DNA of 64,000 nt from Streptomyces sp. Act143 (lineage in GTDB: Bacteria; Actinomycetota; Actinomycetes; Streptomycetales; Streptomycetaceae). Numbering within the stretch: position 1 is the stretch's first letter; each line of letters begins with the position of its first letter. Positions 50,030 to 59,489 of this stretch are shown piece after piece. The notes beneath the pieces were generated by a model. That model saw only the letters and a program-made list of their open reading frames with translations, was not told where the DNA came from and ran no database searches. The position numbers were made by a program, and so were the translations under genes. The stretch lies in contig NZ_QFRX01000001.1 of NCBI RefSeq assembly GCF_003143935.1, positions 3,803,491 to 3,867,490 on the forward strand, written 5' to 3'.

Positions 50030-50971
50030 TCAGACGCTGCGCGTGGGCAGCGGCTTGCCGTACCAGAGCTCGATCAGGCGGGCCGCGATCGAGATGCCGT
50101 AGGGCGGCAGGACCTCGCCGGAGTCGAAGGCGGCGCCCAGTTCGTCGCGGGAGAACCAGCGGGCCTCGCTGATCTCGTCGCCGTCGACGTTGATCTCGGT
50201 GGAGGTGGCGCGGGCCAGGAAGCCGAGCATCAGGCTGGACGGGAACGGCCAGGGCTGGCTGGCGACGTACTCGACCTGGCCGACGGCAATGCCGGCCTCC
50301 TCGAAGACCTCCCGGCGCACCGCCTGCTCGATGGACTCGCCGGGCTCGACGAAGCCGGCGAGCGTGGAGAAGCGGCCCTCGGGCCAGTGGACCTGGCGGC
50401 CGAGCAGGATGCGGTCGTCCTCGTCGGTGACGGCCATGATCACGGCGGGGTCGGTGCGCGGGTAGTGCTCGGCGCCACAGGCCTGGCAGCGGCGGATGTG
50501 CCCGGCGGCGGCGATGACGGTGCGCTCGCCGCAGCGGGAGCAGAAGCGGTGGGTGCGCTGCCAGTTCTCCAGGCCGACCGCGTGGACCATCAGTCCGGCG
50601 TCGCGCGCCGACAGCAGCAGGCCCGCCTCGCGCAGGCCCGCGGGCCGCGCGGACTGGTCGATGCGGCCGGGCAGGGTGTCCTTCTGGAGGGCGAAGTAGC
50701 GGACGCCTTCCTCGTCGATGCCGAGGAAGTAGCGGTGGGCCTCGGTGAGCGGGGCCTCGAAGGCGGGCGTCATGACGAGTTCGGTGCGCCCGTCGGGCGT
50801 CTCGTCGATGAGGACCTGACCGCCGGAGACCACGAAACAGCGGGTCGTGGGGTGGCTCCAGGCCGCCGCGAGCCAGGCCTCGTCGAGCCGGTGGTGGGCG
50901 GCCCGGTCGATGCCGCTGGGGGCGGTGAGCGAGATGGGTCGGTCGGCGGTGTGGTCGGTCCAGGTGGTCAC
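50030..50971 (-). CDS. nudC: NAD(+)/NADH diphosphatase (NUDIX)
   Basis: 313 residues. N-terminal domain, a zinc ribbon (FCSRCGERTV...RRCQACGAEHYPR, about 140-165), then NUDIX GFVEPGESIEQAVRREVFEEAGI (fully conserved). The NADH-pyrophosphatase marker SQPWPFPSSLM follows about 17 residues on. The enzyme cleaves NAD(H) to NMN(H) and AMP; NudC-type proteins also remove NAD caps from RNA. GTG 50971 is chosen; a TTG four codons earlier is in frame. Confidence 0.93.
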   Translation of the reverse strand: MTTWTDHTADRPISLTAPSGIDRAAHHRLDEAWLAAAWSHPTTRCFVVSGGQVLIDETPDGRTELVMTPAFEAPLTEAHRYFLGIDEEGVRYFALQKDTLPGRIDQSARPAGLREAGLLLSARDAGLMVHAVGLENWQRTHRFCSRCGERTVIAAAGHIRRCQACGAEHYPRTDPAVIMAVTDEDDRILLGRQVHWPEGRFSTLAGFVEPGESIEQAVRREVFEEAGIAVGQVEYVASQPWPFPSSLMLGFLARATSTEINVDGDEISEARWFSRDELGAAFDSGEVLPPYGISIAARLIELWYGKPLPTRSV

Positions 50972-51037
50972 GGGTGCTTCCAACTCCCCCGGTGGAACGG
51001 ATTGTTTCGGCGGGCGGTTCGGCGGGACGGACGAGTT

Positions 51038-52450
51038 TCAGGGCTCATGGCGCCAGTGCTCCGCCAGGTCGCCCCACAGGTACGCGGTGGTCTCGACGCC
51101 CTTGAGGAGGAGATCCAGCTCCACCTTCTCGTCGGGCGCGTGCCAGCCGTCGGACGGGACGGAGATGCCGAGGAAGAGCACGGGCGTACCGAGGACCTCC
51201 TGGAGGTCGGCGGCCGGTCCCGAGCCTCCCTCGCGGGTGAAGCGGACGGGCTTGTCGAAGGCGCGGCTCATGGCGCGCGTCACGGACTGCAGGGCGGGGT
51301 GGTCGAGCGGGGTCAGGCACGGGCGGGTCGCTGCGCCGAACGTGATCTCGCAGCGGATTCCCGCGGGCACCTGCTGGGCGGCCCAGGCGCGGACGGCCTT
51401 CTCGATGTGATCGGGGTCCTGGCCGGCGACCAGTCGGAAGGACAGTTTGACCATGGCCGAGGACGGGATGATCGTCTTGCTGCCGGGGCCTTGGTAGCCG
51501 CCGCCGATGCCGTTGACCTCGGCGGTGGGGCGGGCCCAGATGCGCTCCAGCGTGGTGTGCCCGGCCTCGCCGTGGGTGGCGTACGACTTGGCGGTGCGCA
51601 GCCACTGCTGCTCGTCGAAGGGCAGCTCGGCGAAGAGTGCGCGCTCGCGGTCGGTGAGTTCGACGATGCCGTCGTAGAAGCCGGGGACGGCCACGCGTGC
51701 GTGCTCGTCGTGCAGGGCGGCGACGAGGCGGGCGGCGGCGGTCGCCGGGTTGGGGACGGCGCCGCCGAAGGAGCCGGAGTGGATGTCCTGGTCGGGGCCG
51801 TACAGCTGGATCTCGCACTCGGCGAGGCCGCGCATGCCGGTGCAGACGGTGGGGGTGTCCTCGGACCACATGCCGGTGTCGGAGACGATCACGGCGTCGG
51901 CGGCGAGCCGCTCCGCGCGCTCCTCGACGAGGGCGCGGAAGTGCGGGGAGCCGGACTCCTCCTCGCCCTCGATCAGCAGCTTGAGGTTGACCGCGGGGGC
52001 GGTGCGGCCGGTGGCGGCGAGGTGGGCGCGGACGCCGAGTGTGTGGAAGAACACCTGGCCCTTGTCGTCGGCGGCCCCGCGCGCGTAGAGGCGGTTGCCG
52101 CGGACGACGGGCTCGAAGGGGTCGCTGTCCCAGCCGTCCGCCAGGGCGGCGGGCTGTACGTCGTGGTGGCCGTAGACGAGGACGGTGGGCGCACCGGGGA
52201 CGTCGGAGGGCCACTCCGCGAAGACGGCGGGGGCGCCCGGGGTCTCCCAGACCTCGGTGGTCGGGAAGCCGGTCTCGGTCAGTTTGGCGGCGAGCCAGTC
52301 GGCGCTGCGGCGTACGTCGGCGGCGTGGTCGGGCTGGGCCGACACGGAGGGGATGCGCAGCCACTCGGCGAGGTCGCCGAGGAAGTCGGTGCGGTGCTGC
52401 TCGATGTACGTACGGACGGCGCTGACGACGCTGTCAACGGGATGGCTCAT
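51038..52450 (-). CDS. M20-family dipeptidase
   Basis: 470 residues. Metal-site motifs: VLVYGHHDVQPA, YARGAADDKGQ, LIEGEEESGS (catalytic Glu pair) and the C-terminal His of PSDGWHAPDEKV. An inserted lid domain spans about 200-380. Cytosolic non-specific dipeptidase/ArgE-like branch; probably general peptide turnover. ATG 52450 chosen by fit to the family start; the longer frame lacks support. It follows adnB after 10 bp on the same strand. Confidence 0.9.
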   Translation of the reverse strand: MSHPVDSVVSAVRTYIEQHRTDFLGDLAEWLRIPSVSAQPDHAADVRRSADWLAAKLTETGFPTTEVWETPGAPAVFAEWPSDVPGAPTVLVYGHHDVQPAALADGWDSDPFEPVVRGNRLYARGAADDKGQVFFHTLGVRAHLAATGRTAPAVNLKLLIEGEEESGSPHFRALVEERAERLAADAVIVSDTGMWSEDTPTVCTGMRGLAECEIQLYGPDQDIHSGSFGGAVPNPATAAARLVAALHDEHARVAVPGFYDGIVELTDRERALFAELPFDEQQWLRTAKSYATHGEAGHTTLERIWARPTAEVNGIGGGYQGPGSKTIIPSSAMVKLSFRLVAGQDPDHIEKAVRAWAAQQVPAGIRCEITFGAATRPCLTPLDHPALQSVTRAMSRAFDKPVRFTREGGSGPAADLQEVLGTPVLFLGISVPSDGWHAPDEKVELDLLLKGVETTAYLWGDLAEHWRHEP

Positions 52451-52460
52451 GGTCACGAGC

Positions 52461-55400
52461 CTATCGGCCCGCACCGACATCCTCGGTGGGCGGTTCCTCA
52501 CAGTTTGCTTGCGCGGAGGACTCCTCCAGCAACAGTCGCTCGAGCGTTCGCCGCGCGGGGAGGTCGTCCGGCCGTACGACCTCGCCGGTGCGGATGTACA
52601 CGAACGCGGCCGTGACCGACTCCAGGGGCACGCCCTGCTGCTCGGCCCAGGCCAGCCGGTACAGGGCGAGCTGGAGGGGGTCGGCGGTGCGGTCGCGGCT
52701 GGTCTTCCAGTCGACGATCTCGTACGTCGTGCTGTCGCCGTCGTCCGACTTGTAGACGGCGTCGATACGGCCTCGCACCACGCGTCCGGCGATGGCGAGC
52801 TGGAAGGGTGCCTCCACGCGGTGGGGGGTGCGGTGGGCGTACTCGGTGCGTTCGAAGGCTTCCTTGAGGGCTTCCAGATCGCGTTCGTCGTCGATCTCGG
52901 TGTCGTCGATGCCGGGGAGTTCCTCCGGCCCCAGCATGGGCAGCGTCAGTTCCTCGAAGCGGGCTTCCACCCACGCGTGGAATCGGGTGCCCCGGCGCGC
53001 GGCCGGTTGCGGGGGGCGCGGCATGGGGCGTGCGAGTTCCTGCGCGAACCCGTCCGGGTCCTCGGCCAGCCGCAGGAGCTGCGAGACGGTGAGCGACGCG
53101 GGCAGGGGTACGTCGGTGACGGCTTCCCGCGCGCGCAGGAGCTCGCCGGTGAGGGCGTCGAGGTCGCGGTCCCAGGAGGCGAGGGTGCGGGCCTCTTCGG
53201 GGGTGAAGGGTTCCTCCGGGGCGAAGGGCTCCTCCGGGACGAGCGGCTCCTCCGGGGCGAAGGATTCCTCCGGGACGAGCGGCTCTTCCAGGGCGAAGGG
53301 GCGCACCGGTTCTGGTTCCGGGTGTGCGGGGTGCGGGAGTGCCTGGGGGGTCCCGGCCGGGGGTTCCGGGGCGGTGGCCTGGTGCGGGACCGAGGGGCGG
53401 TCCGTGGTCCAGGAGTCCCAGTCGTCCGGGTCGTCCACGGCCAAGGGGCCCTCTTCGTAGGGGACTTCGTCGTCCTCGGGCGGAGGCGGCCAGTCCGGGT
53501 CCTCGTAGTCGTCCGGGTCGTGCGCGTCCGCGCGGGAGGCGAGGCGCTCCAGGTGGGCCAGAACCGTCTCGGCGGCGGCGCGGCGGCGGGCCAGGGACCT
53601 GTCGTCCAGGGGCAGGGGCCACACCTGGTCGGCGGTGGCCTGGTGCAGGGCGGGGTTCTCCTCGTCCTCGGCGGGCTCGTCGGCCCATGCCTCGATCTCG
53701 CCGTGTCCGGCCTCGCAATGGTCGTAGAGGGCCTGGAGGAAGTCGGAGGGGCCGCGGGGCTTCTTCTGGGCCGGGCCCCACCAGTGGCCGGAGCCGAGGA
53801 GCAGCGAGCGGGGGCGGGTGAAGGTGACGTAGCCGAGGCGGAGCTCCTCGGTGTGCTGGTGGTCCTTCATGGCCTCCTGGAAGGCCTTCAGGCCGCGGGA
53901 GTCCCAGGACTCGACGTCGGGCAGGGTGGCGGCGTCGCCGCGCAGGTCGTGCGGCAGCACCTTGCCCTGGGCGGTCCACTTCTCGCGGCCCTGGGTGCTG
54001 GGGAAGGTGCCCGTGACCAGGCCGGGGACGGCGACGACGTCCCATTCCAGGCCCTTGGACTTGTGCGCGGTGAGCACCTTGACGGTGTTCTCGCCGCCGG
54101 GGAGGGCGTTGTCGAGGCCTTTCTCGTACTGGGCGGCGGTGCGAAGGAAACCCAGGAAGGCGAGCAGGGTGGCCTCGCCGTCGCCCGCGGCGAAGGAGGC
54201 GGCGACGTCCAGGAAGTTGGAGAGGGTCTCGCGGCGCCGGGCGGCCAGGGCGTGCGGGGACGCCGACAGCTCCACTTCCAGACCGGTGACGGCGAGGACG
54301 CGGTGCAGGACGTCCATCAACGGGTCGGAGAGCGATCGGCGCAGGTCGCGCAGTTCGGTGGCCAGCCGCGCGAACCGTACGCGCGCGTCCGGCGAGAACG
54401 GCAGGCCGTCGTCCTCCTGGTCGGCGTCGAAGGGCAGCTCCAGGAACGTGTCCAGGGCGTCCGCGAGCGATATCACCTCGGACGGGTCGACCCCCTCGAC
54501 GGCCTCGGCGAGCCGGCGGTCCCGGTCGTCGCCGGCGCCCACGCGCGCGTGGGAGACGAGCATGCGCGCGCGGCGGCCCAGGAGGGCGAGGTCGCGCGGG
54601 CCGATGCGCCAGCGCGGGCCGGTCAGCAGCCGGACCAGGGAGGCGTTGGCGCCGGGGTCCTGGAGGACTTCGCAGACGGCGACGAGGTCGGCGACCTCGG
54701 GCAGGTGCAGCAGGCCGGAGAGGCCCACCACCTCCACCGGTACGTCCCGGGCGACGAGCGCGCCCTGGATCTCGGCGAAGTCGGTCGCGGTGCGGCACAG
54801 GACGGCGATCTCGCCGGGCGCCTTGCCGGTGTGCACCAGGTGGGCGACGGAGTCGGCGATCCAGTCGATCTCCTCGGCGTGGGTGCGCAGCAGGGCGCAG
54901 CGCACCAGGCCGTCGCGTTCGGCGCCGGGGGCCGGGCGGAGGGCCTCCACGCCCGCGTGCATGGCGCGCAGGGGCTCGGCGAGGCCGTTGGCGAGGTCGA
55001 GGAGGCGGCCGCCGCTGCGGCGGTTCTCGCTGAGCGCCTGGCGGGTGGCGGGGTGGCCGTCGGGGTGGGCGAAGTGCTCGGGGAAGTCGTCGAGGTTGGC
55101 GACGGAGGCGCCGCGCCAGCCGTAGATGGCCTGGCAGGGGTCGCCGACGGCGGTCACGGGGTGTCCGGTGCCCCGGCCGAACAGGCCCGCCAGGAGGATG
55201 CGCTGGGCGACCGAGGTGTCCTGGTACTCGTCGAGCAGCACGACCCGGAACTCGTCCCGCAGGACGCGCCCCACCTCGGGGATCTGGGCGAGTTCGGCGG
55301 ACAGCGCGATCTGGTCGCCGAAGTCGAGCAGGTCGCGCTCGCGCTTCGCGGCCCGGTAGCGGGTGACGAGCTCGGCCAGTTCGCGGCGGGCGGCGGCGGC

Positions 55401-56039
55401 TTCGGGGATCTTGCGCAGGTCGGCGTTGGTGAGCTTGGCGCCCTGGAGGGCGAGCAGCAGCTCGGCGTCGTACGCCCGCAGGGCTTCCGGCCGTACGAGG
55501 TGCTCGGCGAGTTCGGCGTCGAGGGTGAGCAGGTCGCCGACGAGGTCCGGGAAGGAGCGGGTCAGCGCCGGGTAGGGGCCGGGGGCTTCGCGGAGCACAC
55601 GCGCGGCGAGCTGGTAGCGGGTGGCGTCGGCGAGGAGGCGGGAGGTCGGTTCGAGGCCGATGCGCAGGCCGTGGTCGGTCAGCAGACGGCCGGCGAAGGC
55701 GTGGTACGTGGAGATCACCGGCTCGCCGGGCGGGTTGTCCGGGTCGATGACGTCGGGGTCGGTGACGCCCGCCTTGATGAGCGCCTTGCGGACGCGTTCG
55801 GCGAGTTCGCCGGCGGCCTTGTTGGTGAAGGTCAGGCCGAGGACCTGCTCGGGGGCGACCTGGCCGGTGCCGACCAGCCAGACCACGCGGGCCGCCATCA
55901 CCGTCGTCTTGCCCGAGCCCGCGCCGGCCACGATCACCTGCGGGGCGGGCGGCGCGGTGATGCAGGCCGTCTGCTCCGGGGTGAACGGGATGCCGAGGAG
56001 CTCCTTGAGCTGATCGGGATCGGTGATACGGGCGGGCAT
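52461..56039 (-). CDS. adnB: AdnB-like helicase-nuclease subunit
   Basis: 1192 residues. SF1A motor: VAGAGSGKTTVMAARV, LLDEYQDTSVAQ, VGDPCQAIYGWRGA, LTAHKSKGLEWDVV, LGYVTFTRPRSLL. C-terminal RecB-type nuclease (about 960-1150): RRGTRFHAWVEARFE, RGRIDAVYKSDDG, YEIVDWKTSRDR and LQLALYRLAW. Family knowledge: AdnAB is the actinobacterial end-resecting heterodimer, each subunit having motor and nuclease. Between the domains lies an acidic disordered stretch with tandem EEPxxPEE units. Start ATG 56039, 7 nt after a damage-type promoter. It follows adnA by 111 bp. Confidence 0.9.
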   Translation of the reverse strand: MPARITDPDQLKELLGIPFTPEQTACITAPPAPQVIVAGAGSGKTTVMAARVVWLVGTGQVAPEQVLGLTFTNKAAGELAERVRKALIKAGVTDPDVIDPDNPPGEPVISTYHAFAGRLLTDHGLRIGLEPTSRLLADATRYQLAARVLREAPGPYPALTRSFPDLVGDLLTLDAELAEHLVRPEALRAYDAELLLALQGAKLTNADLRKIPEAAAARRELAELVTRYRAAKRERDLLDFGDQIALSAELAQIPEVGRVLRDEFRVVLLDEYQDTSVAQRILLAGLFGRGTGHPVTAVGDPCQAIYGWRGASVANLDDFPEHFAHPDGHPATRQALSENRRSGGRLLDLANGLAEPLRAMHAGVEALRPAPGAERDGLVRCALLRTHAEEIDWIADSVAHLVHTGKAPGEIAVLCRTATDFAEIQGALVARDVPVEVVGLSGLLHLPEVADLVAVCEVLQDPGANASLVRLLTGPRWRIGPRDLALLGRRARMLVSHARVGAGDDRDRRLAEAVEGVDPSEVISLADALDTFLELPFDADQEDDGLPFSPDARVRFARLATELRDLRRSLSDPLMDVLHRVLAVTGLEVELSASPHALAARRRETLSNFLDVAASFAAGDGEATLLAFLGFLRTAAQYEKGLDNALPGGENTVKVLTAHKSKGLEWDVVAVPGLVTGTFPSTQGREKWTAQGKVLPHDLRGDAATLPDVESWDSRGLKAFQEAMKDHQHTEELRLGYVTFTRPRSLLLGSGHWWGPAQKKPRGPSDFLQALYDHCEAGHGEIEAWADEPAEDEENPALHQATADQVWPLPLDDRSLARRRAAAETVLAHLERLASRADAHDPDDYEDPDWPPPPEDDEVPYEEGPLAVDDPDDWDSWTTDRPSVPHQATAPEPPAGTPQALPHPAHPEPEPVRPFALEEPLVPEESFAPEEPLVPEEPFAPEEPFTPEEARTLASWDRDLDALTGELLRAREAVTDVPLPASLTVSQLLRLAEDPDGFAQELARPMPRPPQPAARRGTRFHAWVEARFEELTLPMLGPEELPGIDDTEIDDERDLEALKEAFERTEYAHRTPHRVEAPFQLAIAGRVVRGRIDAVYKSDDGDSTTYEIVDWKTSRDRTADPLQLALYRLAWAEQQGVPLESVTAAFVYIRTGEVVRPDDLPARRTLERLLLEESSAQANCEEPPTEDVGAGR
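53196..53298 (-). repeat. In-frame 18-bp repeats coding for EEP(F/L)(A/V)P units in adnB
   Basis: At least five tandem copies of an 18-nt unit alternate between two versions, coding for EEPLVP and EEPFAP. They lie in the linker between motor and nuclease. The DNA repeat (TCCTCCGGGACGAGCGGC and TCCTCCGGGGCGAAGG types) makes copy number variation by slippage likely. Confidence 0.75.
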
Positions 56040-56046
56040 GTCGGAG

Positions 56047-56069
56047 AGGCTAGCGGCGGCCACTGACAG
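56047..56069 (-). promoter_or_regulatory. DNA-damage (RecA-independent, PafBC-type) promoter of adnB
   Basis: Minus strand: CTGTCAGTG, 8 nt (GCCGCCGC), TAGCCT, i.e. one mismatch from the actinobacterial damage motif TTGTCRGTG-N8-TANNNT. The -10 ends 7 nt before the adnB ATG, predicting a leaderless transcript. Confidence 0.75.
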
Positions 56070-56150
56070 TCGTGGACGAATCGCCTCCGGGTTCGAGAGA
56101 AGCGCAGGTCAGCACGTGTGGTGCGACTGGTCACAGCGGGGGGCGCGGGC

Positions 56151-59100
56151 TCACTCCACCACGTGCCGTCCCTCGGGCCGTGCGCTGCACGACGCCCGGA
56201 AGGCGCAGTGGGTGCAGTGCTGGCCGGTGGTCGGGGTGAACCGTTCGTCGAGGACCTTGCCGGCCGCCGTGGCGAGCAGATCGCCGACCCACTCCCCCTC
56301 CAGGGGCTCCTGGGCCTGCACCTTCGGCAGCGTCTCGCCGCCGTCCCGCTTGGCGGCCCCCTGGCGCAGCTGGACGAGTTCGGCGCCGCCCGGTTCGGGG
56401 CGTACGCCGTCGAAGGCCTCGTCGACGGCGCCCTCGCGGACGGCGAGCTGGTAGACGGCGAGCTGTGGATGGTGTTCCACCTCGCGCGCGGTGGGCGCCT
56501 GTTTGCCGGTCTTGAAGTCGACGACATAGGCGCGGCCGTCGCCGTCCGCCTCGACGCGGTCCATCTGGCCGCGGATGCGCACCTCGTAGTCGCCGGCTTC
56601 GAGGGTGACGTCGAAGTCGTGCTCGCTGGCGACCGGCGTGCGGCCGGTGCGGTCCATGACGTGCCACTTCAGGAAGCGTTCGAGCGCCACGCGCGCGTTC
56701 TCCTTCTCCTGCGCCGACTTCCAGGGCGCGTCGAAGGCGAGGGCGTTCCACACGGAGTCGAGGCGTTCCATGAGGACGGCGAGGTCGGCCGGGGTGTGTC
56801 CGGAGGCGACCTCGTCGGCGAGGACGTGCACGACGTTGCCGAAGCCCTGGGCGGCCGTCGCGGGCGCGTCCGCCTTCACCTCGCGGCCCAGGAACCATTG
56901 CAGGGCGCAGGTGTTGGCGAGCTGGTCGAGTGCGCTGCCGGAGAGCACGACCGGCTGGTCGCGGTTGCGCAGCGGCACCTTGGACTCGGTCGGCTCGAAC
57001 ATGCCCCACCACCGGTAAGGGTGGGCGGACGGGACGAGCGGGCGGCCGTCCTCGTCGGTGAGGGCGGCGAGCCGGGCCAGTCGGCGGGCGGCTGCTTCCC
57101 TGAGAGCGTCCGACGCGCGCGGGTCGACCGTGGTGGCGCGCAGTTCGGCGACGAGCGCGGCGACGGACAGGGGGCGGCGCGGGCGGCCGGTGACGTCCTT
57201 GGGTTCGACGCCGAGTTCGGTGAGGAATCGGGAGGGCTGGTCACCGTCGTCGGCCGGGGCCTTCACCGCGGTGACGACGAGGCGCTCACGCGCGCGCGTG
57301 GCGGCGACGTAGAACAGGCGGCGCTCCTCCGCCAGCAGCGCTCCCGGGGTGAGCGGTTCGGCGAGGCCGTCGCGGCCGATGCGGTCGGCCTCCAGGAGGG
57401 AACCGCGGCGGCGCAGGTCGGGCCACAGGCCCTCCTGGACGCCCGCGACGACGACCAGGCGCCACTCCAGGCCCTTGGAGCGGTGGGCGGTCATCAGGCG
57501 GACGGCGTCGGGGCGTACGGCACGCCGGGTGAGGGTGTCGGCGGCGATGTCCTCGGCGTCGATCTCCTCCAGGAAGTTGAGCGCGCCCCGGCCACCGCTG
57601 CGCTCCTCCGCACGGGCGGCGGTGGCGAACAGGGCGCATACGGCGTCCAGGTCGCGGTCGGCGTTGCGGCCGGCCGCGCCGCCGCGCCGGGCGGCCCGCT
57701 CCAGGCGGCCGGGCCAGGGGGTGCCGTTCCACAGGTCCCACAGGGCCTCCTCGGCGCTGCCACCGCCTGCGAGACGCTCACGGGCCTTGCGCAGCAGCGC
57801 GCCCAGGCGCTGGGCGCCGCGCGCGTAGGCGGGGTCCTGCACGGCCAGCCGCTCCGGCTCCGCCAGTGCCCGCGCGAGGAGCTCGTCCGAAGGCGGCGGG
57901 AGGGGGTTGCCCGCGGCCCGCTCCTCGTCGCGCAGGGCCCGGCCGAGGCGGCGCAGGTCGGCGGCGTCCATGCCGGCGAGGGGGGAGGTGAGGAGAGCGA
58001 GGGCGGTCTCGGTGTCGAGCCAAGAGCTGCCGGGCTCCTGAGGACGGAACTCGTCCCCCTCATCCGTGGAACGAGCTTCCTCGGGCCGCGCCCCCTCCTC
58101 CGCCATGGCTACCGCCCGCAGCGCGGTCAGCAGGGGCGCCACCGCCGGTTCGTGCCGCAGCGGCAGGTCGTCGCCGTCGATGTCCAGCGGCACGCCCGCC
58201 GCCGTGAGGGCTCGGCGCACCGTCGGGATGCTGCGTGACCCGGCGCGCACCAGGACGGCCATCTCGCCCCAGGGCACGCCGTCCTCCAGGTGCGCCCGGC
58301 GCAGGATGTCGGCGATGTTGTCCAGTTCCGTGCCGGGCGTCGGGTAGGTGAAGACCTCGACCCGGCCGCCCTCCCGGACCGGGACGAGCTCGCGGTGGGC
58401 GCGGACCTTCTCCGCGGGCAGCCGGGTCAGCGGCATGCGCTGGGTCAGCAGACGGGTCGCGGTCAGCAGGTCGGCGCCGGAGCGGCGGGAGGTGCGCAGG
58501 ACCTGCACGGGCGCCGGGCGGCCGTCCGCGCGCGGGAAGGCGTGCGGGAAGTCCAGGATGCCGTTCACGTCGGCGCCCCGGAAGGCGTAGATCGACTGGT
58601 CGGGGTCGCCGAGGGCGACCAGGGTGCGGCCGCCGCCGGCGAGGGCGTGCAGGAGCCTGACCTGGGCCGGGTCGGTGTCCTGGTACTCGTCGACGTACAC
58701 GGCGTCGTACTGCGCGGCGAGCCGCCCGGCGACCTCGGGGCGGTGAGCGAGGAGCACCGCGCGGTGGACGAGTTCGGCGTAGTCGAGCACTCCCTGGAGG
58801 TCGAGGACGTCGAGGTACTCGGCGAGGAAGGCCGCGGCGGCCCGCCAGTCGGGGCGGCCGATGCGGCGGGCGAAGGCGTCCAGGGCGCCCGGGTCCAGGC
58901 CCAGTTCGCGGCTGCGGGCGAGGACCGCGCGGACCTCGTCGGCGAAGCCGCGGGTGGTCAGGCAGGCGCGCAGCTCGTCGGGCCAGCGCACATGGGCGAG
59001 GCCGAGGCGTTCCAGGTCGGGCTGGCCCGCCAGCAGTTCACGGACGGTGACGTCCTGCTCGGGGCCGGACAGCAGCCGCAGCGGCTCCACGAACAGGTCG

Positions 59101-59489
59101 CTGTCCTGGTGGGCGCGGACCAGGGCGTAGCAGAACGAGTGGAAGGTGGTCGCCTGCGGCGCCCTGGCGGCTCCTATGCGCAGGGCCATGCGGTCGCGCA
59201 GTTCGACGGCCGCCTTGCGGCTGAACGTCAGCACGAGCACGCGCGCGGGGTCACCGCCACGGGCGATCCGCGCCGCCACGGACTCGACGAGGGTGGTGGT
59301 CTTGCCGGTGCCCGGACCTGCGAGGACGAGCAGCGGTCCGCCCTTGTGCTCAACCACGGAGCGCTGTGCGGCGTCCAGAGGAGGGGGATCCACTCGGGCC
59401 GGCGGGGTACGCACCAGTCGGTAAGCGCCACGGTTCCCCTGGCGCACCTGGGGGTGCGGCAGGCGCCTGGTGGAGGAAGAGGAGCTCAC
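56151..59489 (-). CDS. adnA: AdnA-like helicase-nuclease subunit with Fe-S-type cysteines
   Basis: 1112 residues. Motor motifs are complete: LAGPGTGKTTTLVES, VYVDEYQDTDPAQ, ALGDPDQSIYAFRGA, MTAHRSKGLEWRLVV, YVAATRARERLVV. Nuclease domain: NVVHVLADEV, RGQMDRVEADGD, YVVDFKTGKQ, QLAVYQLAV. Cysteines in TCALQWFLG and the C-terminal CTHCAFRASC form the C-(x)n-C-x2-C-x5-C set known from AddB-type Fe-S nucleases. By order (upstream of adnB, as in mycobacteria) this is adnA. GTG start at 59489 with weak ribosome site. The 266 bp up to the alkyltransferase gene hold ACGTACG twice (about 59655, 59672) and nothing else clear. Confidence 0.88.
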   Translation of the reverse strand: MSSSSSTRRLPHPQVRQGNRGAYRLVRTPPARVDPPPLDAAQRSVVEHKGGPLLVLAGPGTGKTTTLVESVAARIARGGDPARVLVLTFSRKAAVELRDRMALRIGAARAPQATTFHSFCYALVRAHQDSDLFVEPLRLLSGPEQDVTVRELLAGQPDLERLGLAHVRWPDELRACLTTRGFADEVRAVLARSRELGLDPGALDAFARRIGRPDWRAAAAFLAEYLDVLDLQGVLDYAELVHRAVLLAHRPEVAGRLAAQYDAVYVDEYQDTDPAQVRLLHALAGGGRTLVALGDPDQSIYAFRGADVNGILDFPHAFPRADGRPAPVQVLRTSRRSGADLLTATRLLTQRMPLTRLPAEKVRAHRELVPVREGGRVEVFTYPTPGTELDNIADILRRAHLEDGVPWGEMAVLVRAGSRSIPTVRRALTAAGVPLDIDGDDLPLRHEPAVAPLLTALRAVAMAEEGARPEEARSTDEGDEFRPQEPGSSWLDTETALALLTSPLAGMDAADLRRLGRALRDEERAAGNPLPPPSDELLARALAEPERLAVQDPAYARGAQRLGALLRKARERLAGGGSAEEALWDLWNGTPWPGRLERAARRGGAAGRNADRDLDAVCALFATAARAEERSGGRGALNFLEEIDAEDIAADTLTRRAVRPDAVRLMTAHRSKGLEWRLVVVAGVQEGLWPDLRRRGSLLEADRIGRDGLAEPLTPGALLAEERRLFYVAATRARERLVVTAVKAPADDGDQPSRFLTELGVEPKDVTGRPRRPLSVAALVAELRATTVDPRASDALREAAARRLARLAALTDEDGRPLVPSAHPYRWWGMFEPTESKVPLRNRDQPVVLSGSALDQLANTCALQWFLGREVKADAPATAAQGFGNVVHVLADEVASGHTPADLAVLMERLDSVWNALAFDAPWKSAQEKENARVALERFLKWHVMDRTGRTPVASEHDFDVTLEAGDYEVRIRGQMDRVEADGDGRAYVVDFKTGKQAPTAREVEHHPQLAVYQLAVREGAVDEAFDGVRPEPGGAELVQLRQGAAKRDGGETLPKVQAQEPLEGEWVGDLLATAAGKVLDERFTPTTGQHCTHCAFRASCSARPEGRHVVE

